Shown here: positions 9,196 to 17,358 of the stretch, in pieces
How positions within the stretch are numbered: the first letter of the stretch is position 1
Layout of the letters: each line of letters starts with the position of its first letter
From: JBAYJC01 sp041665285
GTDB taxonomy: Bacteria > Patescibacteriota > Patescibacteriia > 2-12-FULL-60-25
Reading direction: 5' to 3'
DNA length: 64,000 nucleotides
NCBI GenBank assembly: GCA_041665285.1
Contig: JBAYJC010000002.1
Span: 62,001-126,000, forward strand
Program-made: the position numbers and the translations under genes
The notes under the pieces: generated by a model
The model's input: the letters and a program-made list of their open reading frames with translations, nothing else
Database searches by the model: none
What the model was told of the DNA's origin: nothing

Positions 9196-9882
9196 ATGAT
9201 GAGGACGATCGCGCAATGGATGGAGCACTTTCGTGCGCTCTATGGCGAGAGGAATGAGTGTTACTTCCAGGGGCTTGATAGAAGGATTATCTTCCTGCTT
9301 CTTGGCATTCGTATGCTAAGGCGAGCGATCAAGCATCACCATGACAAGGACGTAGCTATCATGCTCGCGAGCGTGCTGGCGCGTACGTTCATGGTTGCGC
9401 AACACTTTAGCCAGCTTCCCTTTGTCGAGGCAGTGACATCAAAGTACATGCATGGACACTGTAGTTATTGCGGGCAGTCTGCGTGTGCGTGCCCAGAGTC
9501 CTTTCGCCCACCTCCTCGTTATGGGGCACAGACGTCAACAAATGCGCTCACGCTTCAGGCATTCTCTCGGCAGATTGCGGCTGTGTACGGGGAGCGTAAT
9601 CGCGCGAAGCCGCTTCCTGTGCTTTTTGACCGCCTGAACGACGAGGTTGTGGAGTTGATCGAGCTGGAGGAGTGCATGCATTACGGCACGATCCAGCCCG
9701 AGGAAGCGCGAACCAAGTTCGCGTATGAGCTGGCAGATGTCCTTGCCTGGATTGCGGCGATCGCAGATGTCCAGGGCGTGGATCTGGAGCAGGCGTGTTC
9801 GCGTCAGTACGGCGGGGGGTGCCACAACTGCTGTTCCTTCCCGTGCAACTGCCCGCCCTATGCGGCGCGTTCATCTACGTAA
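9196..9882 (+). CDS. Tandem MazG-like pyrophosphohydrolase with Cys clusters
   Basis: 228 residues in two alignable halves, each beginning with a YGERN motif and ending in a Cys-rich tail (HCSYCGQSACACP, and CHNCCSFPCNCP). The second half keeps the MazG metal-binding motif ExxE-24-ExxD: Glu150, Glu153, Glu178 and Asp181. In the first half these acidic residues are replaced by hydrophobic and basic ones, so it looks catalytically dead. MazG-fold enzymes hydrolyse nucleoside triphosphates to monophosphates, often as house-cleaning. The Cys tails could bind zinc (inference). The gene has a strong Shine-Dalgarno sequence, unlike most neighbours. Confidence 0.65.
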   Translation: MMRTIAQWMEHFRALYGERNECYFQGLDRRIIFLLLGIRMLRRAIKHHHDKDVAIMLASVLARTFMVAQHFSQLPFVEAVTSKYMHGHCSYCGQSACACPESFRPPPRYGAQTSTNALTLQAFSRQIAAVYGERNRAKPLPVLFDRLNDEVVELIELEECMHYGTIQPEEARTKFAYELADVLAWIAAIADVQGVDLEQACSRQYGGGCHNCCSFPCNCPPYAARSST

Positions 9883-9909
9883 GAGCCATCTGGCTCTCTT
9901 TTTATCCCG

Positions 9910-9938
9910 TTGTACATCTTCCCGTATTCCTCTATGAT
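9910..9938 (+). promoter_or_regulatory. Near-leaderless promoter of the ASCH gene
   Basis: TTGTAC (9910-9915), 17-base spacer, TATGAT (9933-9938). The -10 box ends nine bases before ATG 9948. Confidence 0.6.
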
Positions 9939-9947
9939 GAGGATTCT

Positions 9948-10289
9948 ATGATGCATACCATGACACTCCAGCCTACGCCTTTTTCGCGGATGAAATATGG
10001 GTTGAAAACCGTGGAGGTGCGCGTGTTTGATGAAAAGCGATCTAACGTTGCGGTGGGTGATGATGTGACGTTCAAGCTCGCGACGGATCCGGCGCAGGTT
10101 ATCGTGACGCGCGTGGTTGGTCTCACGCGATATGCCACGTTTCAGGAGCTCTTTTCAGCTGTACCGCGCTCTACTCTGGGGATGAAAGCCGAGGAGGAAT
10201 GGCAGGGGGTTTATCAATACTATACAAAGGAAGAAGAGCAGGAGAAGGGCGTGCTTGCCATAAAAGTCGCTGTGTTGAGCTTTGCGTAG
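9948..10289 (+). CDS. ASCH-domain (PUA-like) protein
   Basis: 113 residues. The pattern KYGLKTVEVRVFDEKR followed by VGDDVTF is typical of ASCH domains, a PUA-related fold thought to bind RNA or modified nucleotides. The frame is open further upstream, but that part overlaps the MazG-like gene and lacks homology. The second of two adjacent ATG codons (9951) could also be used. No partner gene suggests a more exact role. Confidence 0.65.
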   Translation: MMHTMTLQPTPFSRMKYGLKTVEVRVFDEKRSNVAVGDDVTFKLATDPAQVIVTRVVGLTRYATFQELFSAVPRSTLGMKAEEEWQGVYQYYTKEEEQEKGVLAIKVAVLSFA

Positions 10290-10296
10290 CCTCGCG

Positions 10297-10325
10297 TTGC
10301 CTTTCCTGCGGCGATTTGGTATGTT
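10297..10325 (+). promoter_or_regulatory. Near-leaderless promoter of small membrane protein
   Basis: TTGCCT (10297-10302), 17-base spacer, TATGTT (10320-10325). It ends eight bases before ATG 10334. Confidence 0.55.
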
Positions 10326-10333
10326 TCGACTCT

Positions 10334-10576
10334 ATGGGACTTGTTATTGGTATTGTTCTCGTGATCTTGATCGTTGGGTTTGCTATCTGGTTTCAGTTTG
10401 GGACCGTGACGATCGAGAGCGACAAGACGTTTAAGCTGTTGATTCTGGCATTCTTTTTGATGTATATCGGTGCGGCAATTGGGATTCATTTTATTGGCAC
10501 GCCGCTCGCAGAAAACGCCCGCCTCTCATCGATTGTGGAGGAGCTGGGCTTTGCTGGTCAGGACATGTCTTTTTAG
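10334..10576 (+). CDS. Small two-helix membrane protein, unknown
   Basis: 80 residues with two hydrophobic segments (about 3-22 and 34-56) and a short polar C-terminus. I do not recognise a family. An upstream in-frame extension to 10199 is inside the ASCH gene and is disfavoured. Its last four bases overlap the end of the convergent gene at 10573. Confidence 0.6.
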   Translation: MGLVIGIVLVILIVGFAIWFQFGTVTIESDKTFKLLILAFFLMYIGAAIGIHFIGTPLAENARLSSIVEELGFAGQDMSF

Positions 10577-11916
10577 ACGATCAATGGCAATGCGGCCAAC
10601 GGCACTTCTTCCCCGGTCATGATGCTTTCAATACGATACGTTCCGTGCGTAGGTGCCTCGATGTAGCCATTCCAGGCATAGCGCGCAAGACCTCCAGAAT
10701 TGACCCAATCCATCAGCCATTCGCCGACGTAGTATGGATCAAGTTGCGGGACGCCACCTCCAACAGATTGGAGCCAGATTTTGTTGAACTCTTCTTGAGA
10801 GCCAATGGGTGGCGCCATGACGATCGGGAGTCCAAGACCTGTGTAAAAGGAGAGTTCGCTGGGTTTGGTCCACAGGACGTCTGTGGTACGAAGGGATCGG
10901 GCAAAGCCGCGAAAGTACTCAGGTCGGGTTTCGTACCAACGTATGTGGAGATTTTTATTGAGCAAGGACTCTAATCCCAGGGCTTTTGCATGCGAGGTAA
11001 AGAAATGTGCAACTGGACGACGCGTGCCCGCTTCAAGATTCAGCGTTATTGTTTTTTTCAGAAGCTGTTTACGCAATCCCTGCATGATTTCTACGCCCAG
11101 CATTTTTTGTGCTCCTGCACCTCCCACGGAGAACGTCACGGAGATTGGACGATGAGGCGCTTGTAGTTTACGCAAGTCACGATCAAGAGATTCGCGGAGG
11201 GTTTCGTGATACTTTTCTATAAATATACGTTGTGGATCCAGGGTGAGGAGACGATCACTGAGATCCTTTTTTATGTAACGCCCCTCTGGACCGCCGATGC
11301 TGGACTTTGGCAGGGGAAAGCCCGTGAGAAAGATATTTTCCTCTCGTACGCCGTAGAGCTTGAGACGTTCAACCACACGGCCATTTGGCGCAAAGTATTT
11401 GATGCGACTCCGTTTTGGATCAAGAGGCACCCAGGCTCGACTAATATCCGCATCACAACACACGCAAAAAATATCGCCTGGATATCCATGAACCTCTGCG
11501 GCAAATGCTGGCAAGAAAAAGGTGCTGATAAATGGGCGCTGGTTGATCCGGGACAGTTTTTCGATCAGATGTTTTCCTAAGCCGCCACGCTCAATCATGC
11601 GATACATCTCGATGAGCTGAAGCGTGGGCTTAGAAAGGTCGCGGCGTGGATAAAAAGGAGGAATGCGTTGAAAATAATCCAAAGCACCAAATGCAAGCGC
11701 ACCAATAACGGGAATGGGCTGCAGTCGGGAGATAAATTCGTAGATGCGACGCGTACTTTGCCACATGCGTTTATCTTTTTCTGGAATGCCCGGATAGTGA
11801 TTGGCGGTAATAATATCGCCGTATGCCAAATCCTCTAGGCCAAACGCCGCACGCTCGTGCCCATACCCCATGTTCACGGAAACGATCCACGCATTTTTGT
11901 GTTTGTGAATGGGCAT
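10573..11916 (-). CDS. GT-B-like protein, MGDG-synthase/MurG-like N-terminus
   Basis: 447 residues. The N-terminal VSVNMGYGHERAA resembles the nucleotide-loop start of monogalactosyldiacylglycerol synthases and MurG-type glycosyltransferases (SxGxGH). The C-terminal half has SVGGAGAQ, TKPSELSFYTGLGLP and PIGSQEEFN, in the positions where such enzymes bind the sugar nucleotide. This suggests a glycolipid or envelope glycosyltransferase, but the match is distant and catalysis is unproven. No membrane helix is obvious. It is a single gene with a near-leaderless promoter. Confidence 0.5.
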   Translation of the reverse strand: MPIHKHKNAWIVSVNMGYGHERAAFGLEDLAYGDIITANHYPGIPEKDKRMWQSTRRIYEFISRLQPIPVIGALAFGALDYFQRIPPFYPRRDLSKPTLQLIEMYRMIERGGLGKHLIEKLSRINQRPFISTFFLPAFAAEVHGYPGDIFCVCCDADISRAWVPLDPKRSRIKYFAPNGRVVERLKLYGVREENIFLTGFPLPKSSIGGPEGRYIKKDLSDRLLTLDPQRIFIEKYHETLRESLDRDLRKLQAPHRPISVTFSVGGAGAQKMLGVEIMQGLRKQLLKKTITLNLEAGTRRPVAHFFTSHAKALGLESLLNKNLHIRWYETRPEYFRGFARSLRTTDVLWTKPSELSFYTGLGLPIVMAPPIGSQEEFNKIWLQSVGGGVPQLDPYYVGEWLMDWVNSGGLARYAWNGYIEAPTHGTYRIESIMTGEEVPLAALPLIV

Positions 11917-11922
11917 GCGTGC

Positions 11923-11931
11923 AGTATACCA
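11923..11931 (-). promoter_or_regulatory. Extended -10 promoter of GT-B-like gene
   Basis: On the minus strand this reads TGGTATACT, an extended -10 box ending six bases before the ATG. It abuts the T-run of the upstream terminator. Confidence 0.55.
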
Positions 11932-11958
11932 AAAAACACCGCGCTTGGCGTGCGGTGT
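11931..11958 (-). terminator. Intrinsic terminator of the 11981 gene
   Basis: A 7-bp stem (11936-11942 with 11952-11958) followed on the minus strand by six T. Confidence 0.8.
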
Positions 11959-11980
11959 TCGTGGATAACCTGTAGTCGTT

Positions 11981-12436
11981 TTAGGAAGAGGAGTTGCGGA
12001 TTTGGCGTGAGGGTTTTTTCTTGCGTTCGGTTGTGGGCTTGTCGTTCATGTCCAGTTCATGCACATAGCGATCAAACCATTCGTCATAGCGATGATCGAT
12101 GAGGGCTTCGAGGTCCTTTGGTGATGTGTTTGCCAGTTCACTGCCTAGCTTTTTACGAACATCTTGTCGTGCGCGAAACCAGGCCCATTCATCCGTAAAC
12201 GCAAACCAGCTGTGTTGCCAGACTTCTTCGTCAACTTGTTCAAAAATTGCGTGAGAAGTTCGGTCTGGTATCTGAAGAAGCTGTTCCACGCGCGTGAGGA
12301 GCGGGGAGGGGTCAATAGGCTCGAGCGCATGCTCCTTACGCAAGGAATCTTCCATGATAAAACGCGCTAAAAGCGCTCGATGAAGCTCAATAAGCTCATT
12401 TTTGGAGAAGGAGAGAAAAGCAAATTGCGTGTCCAT
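11981..12436 (-). CDS. Hypothetical protein
   Basis: 151 residues from ATG 12436. An alternative ATG at 12490 would add 18 residues. It is soluble, rich in Trp and charged residues (EVWQHSWFAFTDEWAWFRARQDVRKKLG), and ends in a Lys/Arg/Ser tail. No recognisable domain. It is divergent from ftsE and has its own terminator. Confidence 0.6.
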   Translation of the reverse strand: MDTQFAFLSFSKNELIELHRALLARFIMEDSLRKEHALEPIDPSPLLTRVEQLLQIPDRTSHAIFEQVDEEVWQHSWFAFTDEWAWFRARQDVRKKLGSELANTSPKDLEALIDHRYDEWFDRYVHELDMNDKPTTERKKKPSRQIRNSSS

Positions 12437-12524
12437 GCGGTTGATGCTAGCGCGGATGATGCGGTGGAGCAAGAGAGGGGAGGACGGCATGCGCGCTTCG
12501 TGCTAAGATGAGGACATTGGTCGT

Positions 12525-13211
12525 ATGATTTTGCTTGAACACGTTTTCAAATACTATCCCCCCAACATCCCGGCGCTTCAGGACCTTTCTTTGAAGATCG
12601 AAGCCGGAGAGTTTGTGTCGATCGTGGGACAAAGCGGCGCGGGAAAAACCACGCTCGCAAAAATCCTCATGGCTGACGAACGTCCGACGCAAGGACGTGT
12701 GATGATAGGTGGGTGGGATATCACGCACATCAAATCTTTCGAAATCCCGCAGTTACGGCGGCAATTAGGCGTGATTTTTCAAGATTATAAACTGCTTCCC
12801 AAGAAAACAGCCTGGGAAAATGTGGCATTTGCGTTGGAAGTCGCGGGTGCACCGCATGCGCGTATCAGGGAGGTGATCCCCCAGGTGCTAAAGCTTGTCG
12901 GCTTAGAGGGCAAAGAACATCGGTTTCCTCATCAACTTTCTGGAGGAGAGCAACAGCGCGTGGTTGTCGCACGGGCATTGGCGCATCGTCCAAAGTTATT
13001 GATTGCGGACGAGCCCACAGGCAATCTTGATACACATAACACGCGTGACATCATTGATGTTCTTCTTAAGGTGAATGCGTTTGGCACGACCATTGTTCTT
13101 GTGACGCATAACCGCGAAGTGGTGAATAGCCTTCGCCGGCGCGTGATCACGATTCAAGACGGTACAGTAGTTTCTGACCATGCGGAGGGTAAGTATCTTT
13201 TGTCTGTATGA
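12525..13211 (+). CDS. ftsE: Cell division ATP-binding protein FtsE
   Basis: The ABC ATPase of the FtsEX complex, which couples cytoplasmic ATP hydrolysis to peptidoglycan hydrolase activation at the septum. 228 residues. Walker A is GQSGAGKTT, the signature LSGGEQQR and Walker B LLIADEP. TAAGAT at 12504-12509 may be its -10 box. The stop overlaps the ftsX start by four bases (ATGA), so translation is probably coupled. Confidence 0.95.
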   Translation: MILLEHVFKYYPPNIPALQDLSLKIEAGEFVSIVGQSGAGKTTLAKILMADERPTQGRVMIGGWDITHIKSFEIPQLRRQLGVIFQDYKLLPKKTAWENVAFALEVAGAPHARIREVIPQVLKLVGLEGKEHRFPHQLSGGEQQRVVVARALAHRPKLLIADEPTGNLDTHNTRDIIDVLLKVNAFGTTIVLVTHNREVVNSLRRRVITIQDGTVVSDHAEGKYLLSV

Positions 13212-14119
13212 TTACGCTTTGGCGCATCTTTGTTGCTTCATGGAAGCACGTGGGTCGTAATGCCTGGATAGGCATTGCCACGATTTTCGTGTTTATGATG
13301 GCGCTTGGCGCTGTCAATATCTTGCTTGGCATGAATGCCATGCTTGGACGAACCATTACGCTCTTGGAAGAGAGAATCGATGTGACCGTGTCTTTCAAAG
13401 CGGATACGCCAGAAGCCGTGGTCAACCAGGCGCGATTTTACATGTCGTCTTTGCCGCAAATACGCGACGTGTCCTTTCGCACCTCTGAAGAAGTGCTTGC
13501 GCAATTTCGCGAACGTCACGCAGGTGAAGGGAAGGTGCTCGGTGCGCTTGAGGAGATCGGCAAAAACCCACTTGGCGCACAACTGGTCATGAAAGCGCGT
13601 TCTTCTGAAGACTATCCTTTCCTCGTACGTGCCATCCAAAATCCTCAATACGCACCCTTTGTAGACAATCAAACATACGATGATCACCGCGTGGCCATCG
13701 AACGCGTGCAAGATGTGGGGCGCAAGGTTCGCGTGGTGGGTGCCGCACTCGTCGCAATCTTTGCCTTATTTGGCCTGTTGATCGCGTTCAACGCGATCCG
13801 GGTGGCGGTGTATACTCAACGTGAGGAAATCGCGATCATGCGGTTGGTAGGTGCTTCATCCTTTTACATCCGCGCCCCGTTTATCCTTGAGGGGATTTGG
13901 CTTTCGTTATTCTCCATGCTGTGTTCGGCGGTGATGGTCTATGCCGCTTTGACTTGGGTTGAACCTGCGCTCGTGCCGTTATTCGATGGCGCTGACACGG
14001 GTTTACGTACTTTCTTCTTTGGAAATGCGGTAAAAATCATCGTCATACAAACGTTGAGCCTTGTGGTATTGGTGACCATGGTCTCTTGGGCCGCGGCTGG
14101 CAGATATATCAAGCGCTAG
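13208..14119 (+). CDS. ftsX: Cell division protein FtsX
   Basis: The membrane subunit of FtsEX, 303 residues. One transmembrane helix lies near residues 20-45. It is followed by an extracellular domain of about 130 residues, which in other bacteria contacts a hydrolase or its activator, and then three helices (about 177-198, 222-252, 273-300). The fold and position match family FtsX. It overlaps ftsE, and the next gene starts three bases after it. Confidence 0.93.
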   Translation: MITLWRIFVASWKHVGRNAWIGIATIFVFMMALGAVNILLGMNAMLGRTITLLEERIDVTVSFKADTPEAVVNQARFYMSSLPQIRDVSFRTSEEVLAQFRERHAGEGKVLGALEEIGKNPLGAQLVMKARSSEDYPFLVRAIQNPQYAPFVDNQTYDDHRVAIERVQDVGRKVRVVGAALVAIFALFGLLIAFNAIRVAVYTQREEIAIMRLVGASSFYIRAPFILEGIWLSLFSMLCSAVMVYAALTWVEPALVPLFDGADTGLRTFFFGNAVKIIVIQTLSLVVLVTMVSWAAAGRYIKR

Positions 14120-14122
14120 TCT

Positions 14123-15706
14123 ATGCACGAACGACCACGCGAACAGAAGGTAGGAACGCCGATGGCACGTCGGGAACGGATGCCTGTTGTTCGAAAGCAA
14201 GAGAAAAGAGAGACGCTGAGACCAAAAGAGATACAAAAGGAACATAAGCAAGGGGAGGCTCTTTCTCGATTGCGCGAACTTCTCGTGCATCGTCTGCAAC
14301 AAAAAGGCATAGGCCGTGCGCTACGCGCGCTGGGGATTGTGTTTGCCTTGAGCGAGCAGACAGGATGCGCGACCATGCAGGTCCGAGCTCCAGAAACGGA
14401 TCGCATCGCCGTAGAGGGCGCAGAGCCTTTTGAGGCAGAGCATCCATCTGTCGAGGTGATGAGACGGGAGTTGTTGCGCGCGGTTGGACAGGAGGGCATG
14501 CGCGAATTATTGCCGGAGCTTCCACAGAGATCCGCGCAAGAAGCACGAACGTCTGTGGAACGTCTCCAAAACGAACGACGAACCGGCATCCAGGGATGGG
14601 AACATCTCTATCTTGATCCTGAACAAGCGGAACTCTACTTTTCCATGGGATTTCCTGCGGGATATTTTTCTCCTGTTATAGCGCAGGCGAGATGGAGAGC
14701 GCGTAATGAAAATCTACCCTGTCCTACTACTGGCGTGTTTGTGTATGAAGGTTCGTCCTCTTTTGCTCCGGGGGATGCGCCTTCGGAGATCATGTTATTT
14801 ACACAAGCGAACTGCTCTGCCTCATTGGAAGCAATCCCACGTGCGGTGAATGTTGTGACGCATGAATTCGCCCATGCACGCGATCCGTATAGCGCACCGA
14901 CGTTTATCTCTGAAGAGGCGCGTGTAACGTTTTGGTGGAGAGTGCACCGACTATTACAGAACCCTGACCATCCGCGCACCGCATACACGGAATCCATGGA
15001 AGATCGTGAGGATTTTCATGCGTTTTACGGACCGCGTTTGCATGAATACGTGGCAGAGCTCGAGCGGGTTGTGTTTGAGACGACACTTGATCCTGTACCA
15101 GACCATGAACCATGGGAGCAGTACAAGGCTCGGACTGTCGCTGAGCGCTTTCGCTGTTCGCCTGCGGCCGGTCTGCGCGCCGTGAGGCTTGTTCAGTATT
15201 GGGCAAGTCAGTTTCAAACGCCAGAGGAAGCAGAATCATTTGATTGGGCACAGGCTGAGCGTGTACGTCAGGCGGCTCTTCGGGAAATGGTCTCTCGTCG
15301 GCTGAACTCTGAAGTGCACGATATGATGAATACGCTGACAGATATCCAGTTGCAGGAAGAGCTTTTAGCACACTGGGAAAGTGGTTTTCGGCAAGGCGAA
15401 GCTTTGACGGAAGCTGATGAGAGCTCTTTGCGCACGCTTTCGCAGAAGGTGCATTCCGCGTTACGGATACGGGAAGAGGCGTATGAGCGGTTTCGGTCAC
15501 TCTATCAGGCCGCGCAACGGTCAGGAGCGCCATTGCGCGTGCTTCAGTCTTTGCTCGAAAAAACAGCGCAGAGCATCAAACAGTATCAGGATGCCTGGTC
15601 GCGGTTGTCGCAACAGGATATGACGCAGGTGCATGCGTATGTTGCGCAGGAGGGACGTTTACGCAGAGTCCAACGGACAACACTCTCGCACGAGGGTACT
15701 TCCTGA
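14123..15706 (+). CDS. Putative HExxH zinc metalloprotease in ftsEX operon
   Basis: 527 residues. The clear feature is VVTHEFAHARDP near residue 250, an HExxH zinc motif with a downstream EEARVTFW that could supply a third ligand (inference). An Arg/Lys-rich N-terminus of about 70 residues precedes a short hydrophobic stretch (RALGIVFAL) and Cys 86, so it may be membrane-anchored. The rest is helical and charged. It starts three bases after ftsX and ends two bases before the next gene, so it is almost certainly co-transcribed with ftsEX. Family unrecognised. Confidence 0.6.
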   Translation: MHERPREQKVGTPMARRERMPVVRKQEKRETLRPKEIQKEHKQGEALSRLRELLVHRLQQKGIGRALRALGIVFALSEQTGCATMQVRAPETDRIAVEGAEPFEAEHPSVEVMRRELLRAVGQEGMRELLPELPQRSAQEARTSVERLQNERRTGIQGWEHLYLDPEQAELYFSMGFPAGYFSPVIAQARWRARNENLPCPTTGVFVYEGSSSFAPGDAPSEIMLFTQANCSASLEAIPRAVNVVTHEFAHARDPYSAPTFISEEARVTFWWRVHRLLQNPDHPRTAYTESMEDREDFHAFYGPRLHEYVAELERVVFETTLDPVPDHEPWEQYKARTVAERFRCSPAAGLRAVRLVQYWASQFQTPEEAESFDWAQAERVRQAALREMVSRRLNSEVHDMMNTLTDIQLQEELLAHWESGFRQGEALTEADESSLRTLSQKVHSALRIREEAYERFRSLYQAAQRSGAPLRVLQSLLEKTAQSIKQYQDAWSRLSQQDMTQVHAYVAQEGRLRRVQRTTLSHEGTS

Positions 15707-15708
15707 TT

Positions 15709-16251
15709 ATGCTTCATCTTGTTTTTAACGTAGATCGCCAATTCCTCGGTGAGGTCCATACGGAGCGGGGAGTGTTTAAGCGTGTGATGTTGAATGAAGA
15801 GGGCGAAAGCCTCTTTGGCTCACAGTGTGGGGCTTGGCAGGCAACCGGAATCTCTGTGCGACGCGAAGTGCGGCACGTCCAGGCAGATGGCACGCGAGAA
15901 GTGGCTTGGTATACAGAGCGTGTCCTTCCTCGTGATGCTTCTTTTGAGCACGCTCTTCATGCCTGGGCAGAGGAGCATGAGTATTTTATGACAGATCTTG
16001 AGGAGCCGTACGTGCCTTGTTGGGAGCAGTTGCTTGGTCTTCCATTTGAACCACAAGAGCGTTTTGCCTTTTTGATTGCTCTCCGTCTCACCCCGCAGAC
16101 GCTCCTCTCGGAATGGCGTAAGAGTTTGGATGAAGCGCGATTGCTGGTTCAGTATGAAATGGCGGAGAGCCATAAAGCCGTAGAGATTCTCAAAAAGAAA
16201 ATGTCTTCACAGTTGACTGCGCCGTTCGCAAAACAAGCAATACACGGATGA
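15709..16251 (+). CDS. Hypothetical protein, last gene of ftsEX operon
   Basis: 180 residues, soluble. The N-terminal half looks beta-rich (LHLVFNVDRQFLGEV, TGISVRREVRHV) and the C-terminal half helical with a Lys-rich end. I recognise no family. The tight spacing with the metalloprotease gene suggests a related role, for example as a partner or regulator (inference). A terminator follows. Confidence 0.65.
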   Translation: MLHLVFNVDRQFLGEVHTERGVFKRVMLNEEGESLFGSQCGAWQATGISVRREVRHVQADGTREVAWYTERVLPRDASFEHALHAWAEEHEYFMTDLEEPYVPCWEQLLGLPFEPQERFAFLIALRLTPQTLLSEWRKSLDEARLLVQYEMAESHKAVEILKKKMSSQLTAPFAKQAIHG

Positions 16252-16260
16252 GTGGCAAAA

Positions 16261-16290
16261 CAAAAATAAGGGACGCCCCTTATTTTTTTG
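16261..16290. terminator. Bidirectional terminator
   Basis: An 11-bp stem (16262-16272 with 16277-16287), flanked by A on one side and T on the other. It serves the ftsEX operon on the plus strand and thpR on the minus strand. Confidence 0.85.
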
Positions 16291-16297
16291 TTGTGGT

Positions 16298-16843
16298 CTA
16301 AATACTTGGTAGGTGGGAACAGGAAACCTCTGTCAAAATACGATAGGTGACCCCTTCTGGAGTGAGCAACGTTTCATAGAGCGCAAGACGATCGAGAGGT
16401 TGCGTCCAGGTCACGTGTTCGTTGAGTTTGCGGATGCCAAACGGCACGTTGAATGTGGGGGCAAAACGCGCGAGCGTGAGATGAAGCTTGAACGGCCGTT
16501 TGTCAGGTTCAAAGCTGAGGACGTGCTCTACTTCTGTTCGCAATTTGAGGAGATCTGGCGTGGTGTGGCCCAGGCCCCAGATGAGTCGTGGATTGAAGCG
16601 CGTGGGTCCTGCTGACACCATGTCGATGGTGGCAGGCTTCATGAAGGACGGAGAGGCAAACGTTTCAAGGCGTTTGATAATCTCTTCGGGTTTTTCATCC
16701 TGCCAAGGTGGAACAATGGTGATGTGTAGGTCCTTGCTATCCAGCCATTGCACCGGAAGGTCCTTATGATCTGCTTCCCAGCGGGTAATACGGTTGCGAA
16801 GGTCTGGCGCAACAGGAACAGCGATAAAAAGTCGATGTGGCAT
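16298..16843 (-). CDS. thpR: RNA 2',3'-cyclic phosphodiesterase (LigT/ThpR family)
   Basis: 181 residues with the two HxT motifs of the 2H phosphoesterase superfamily, LHITIV and LHLTLA, about 85 residues apart. Members open 2',3'-cyclic phosphates on RNA ends, and some ligate tRNA halves in vitro. The start MPHRLFIAVPV is the usual N-terminus. The ORF is open upstream, but that part lies in the preceding gene. It begins one base after the stop of the carbonic-anhydrase-like gene and shares its promoter. Confidence 0.88.
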   Translation of the reverse strand: MPHRLFIAVPVAPDLRNRITRWEADHKDLPVQWLDSKDLHITIVPPWQDEKPEEIIKRLETFASPSFMKPATIDMVSAGPTRFNPRLIWGLGHTTPDLLKLRTEVEHVLSFEPDKRPFKLHLTLARFAPTFNVPFGIRKLNEHVTWTQPLDRLALYETLLTPEGVTYRILTEVSCSHLPSI

Positions 16844-16844
16844 G

Positions 16845-17267
16845 TTAGGCGATTTGTTCAAAACGCACGGTTTGTTCATGGCCTTCTCCTTCGAGATGCG
16901 CGAGCCACTTGACCACGGTAAGCTCTGGGAATGCATCGTGGATCACCTGAGCGGCGCTGGTCATATCTTCCACGTGTTTGCGATGCTCTGCTTCGTCGCC
17001 ATCAAAAGCGGCTTTCCCGCCGTACGCTCCGCAGTCTGTGTGGTTGATCAGGTGCACTTCTTTCATCCCATGGAGGGTTTTGGAGATTTCTACCTGGCGT
17101 AAGGCTGTTGCCTGTACGTTTGCATCAAGAAAGTTCTTTGCGGCTCCAGCCATAGATACCACGTCTGCGTCCCCGAGAAGCTGTTGTTCCTCCATGTGTG
17201 TTTTGAGGGCCTTTTGCAAGCGGAAATCCATGCAATGAACGAGGAGGGCGCGGCAGATGTGAGCCAT
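16845..17267 (-). CDS. Beta-carbonic-anhydrase-like protein
   Basis: 140 residues. It has VHCMDFR (the CxDxR motif: zinc Cys plus Asp-Arg dyad) near residue 10 and NHTDCGAYGG (HxxC zinc ligands) near residue 75, in the spacing of beta-class carbonic anhydrases, but the protein is shorter than the usual 190-220 residues. Carbon dioxide hydration is plausible but unproven. Its start has TATG context, and its promoter lies inside the terminator region of the upstream paralogue. It forms an operon with thpR. Confidence 0.65.
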   Translation of the reverse strand: MAHICRALLVHCMDFRLQKALKTHMEEQQLLGDADVVSMAGAAKNFLDANVQATALRQVEISKTLHGMKEVHLINHTDCGAYGGKAAFDGDEAEHRKHVEDMTSAAQVIHDAFPELTVVKWLAHLEGEGHEQTVRFEQIA

Positions 17268-17301
17268 AGAAAAATAGTCAGGGATAATGGTTCGTTCGAC
17301 C

Positions 17302-17330
17302 AGAATAGGAAGCGGGACTGCGCTTGTCAA
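17302..17330 (-). promoter_or_regulatory. Promoter of carbonic-anhydrase-like gene and thpR
   Basis: On the minus strand, TTGACA (17325-17330), 17-base spacer, TATTCT (17302-17307). It overlaps the T-run of the terminator just upstream. Confidence 0.7.
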
Positions 17331-17358
17331 AAAAATGACCGAGCAGGGGCTCGGGTCA
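17329..17358 (-). terminator. Terminator of the two-module carbonic-anhydrase-like gene
   Basis: A GC-rich hairpin (about 17336-17358) that includes the stop codon of the gene, followed on the minus strand by seven T. Confidence 0.75.
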
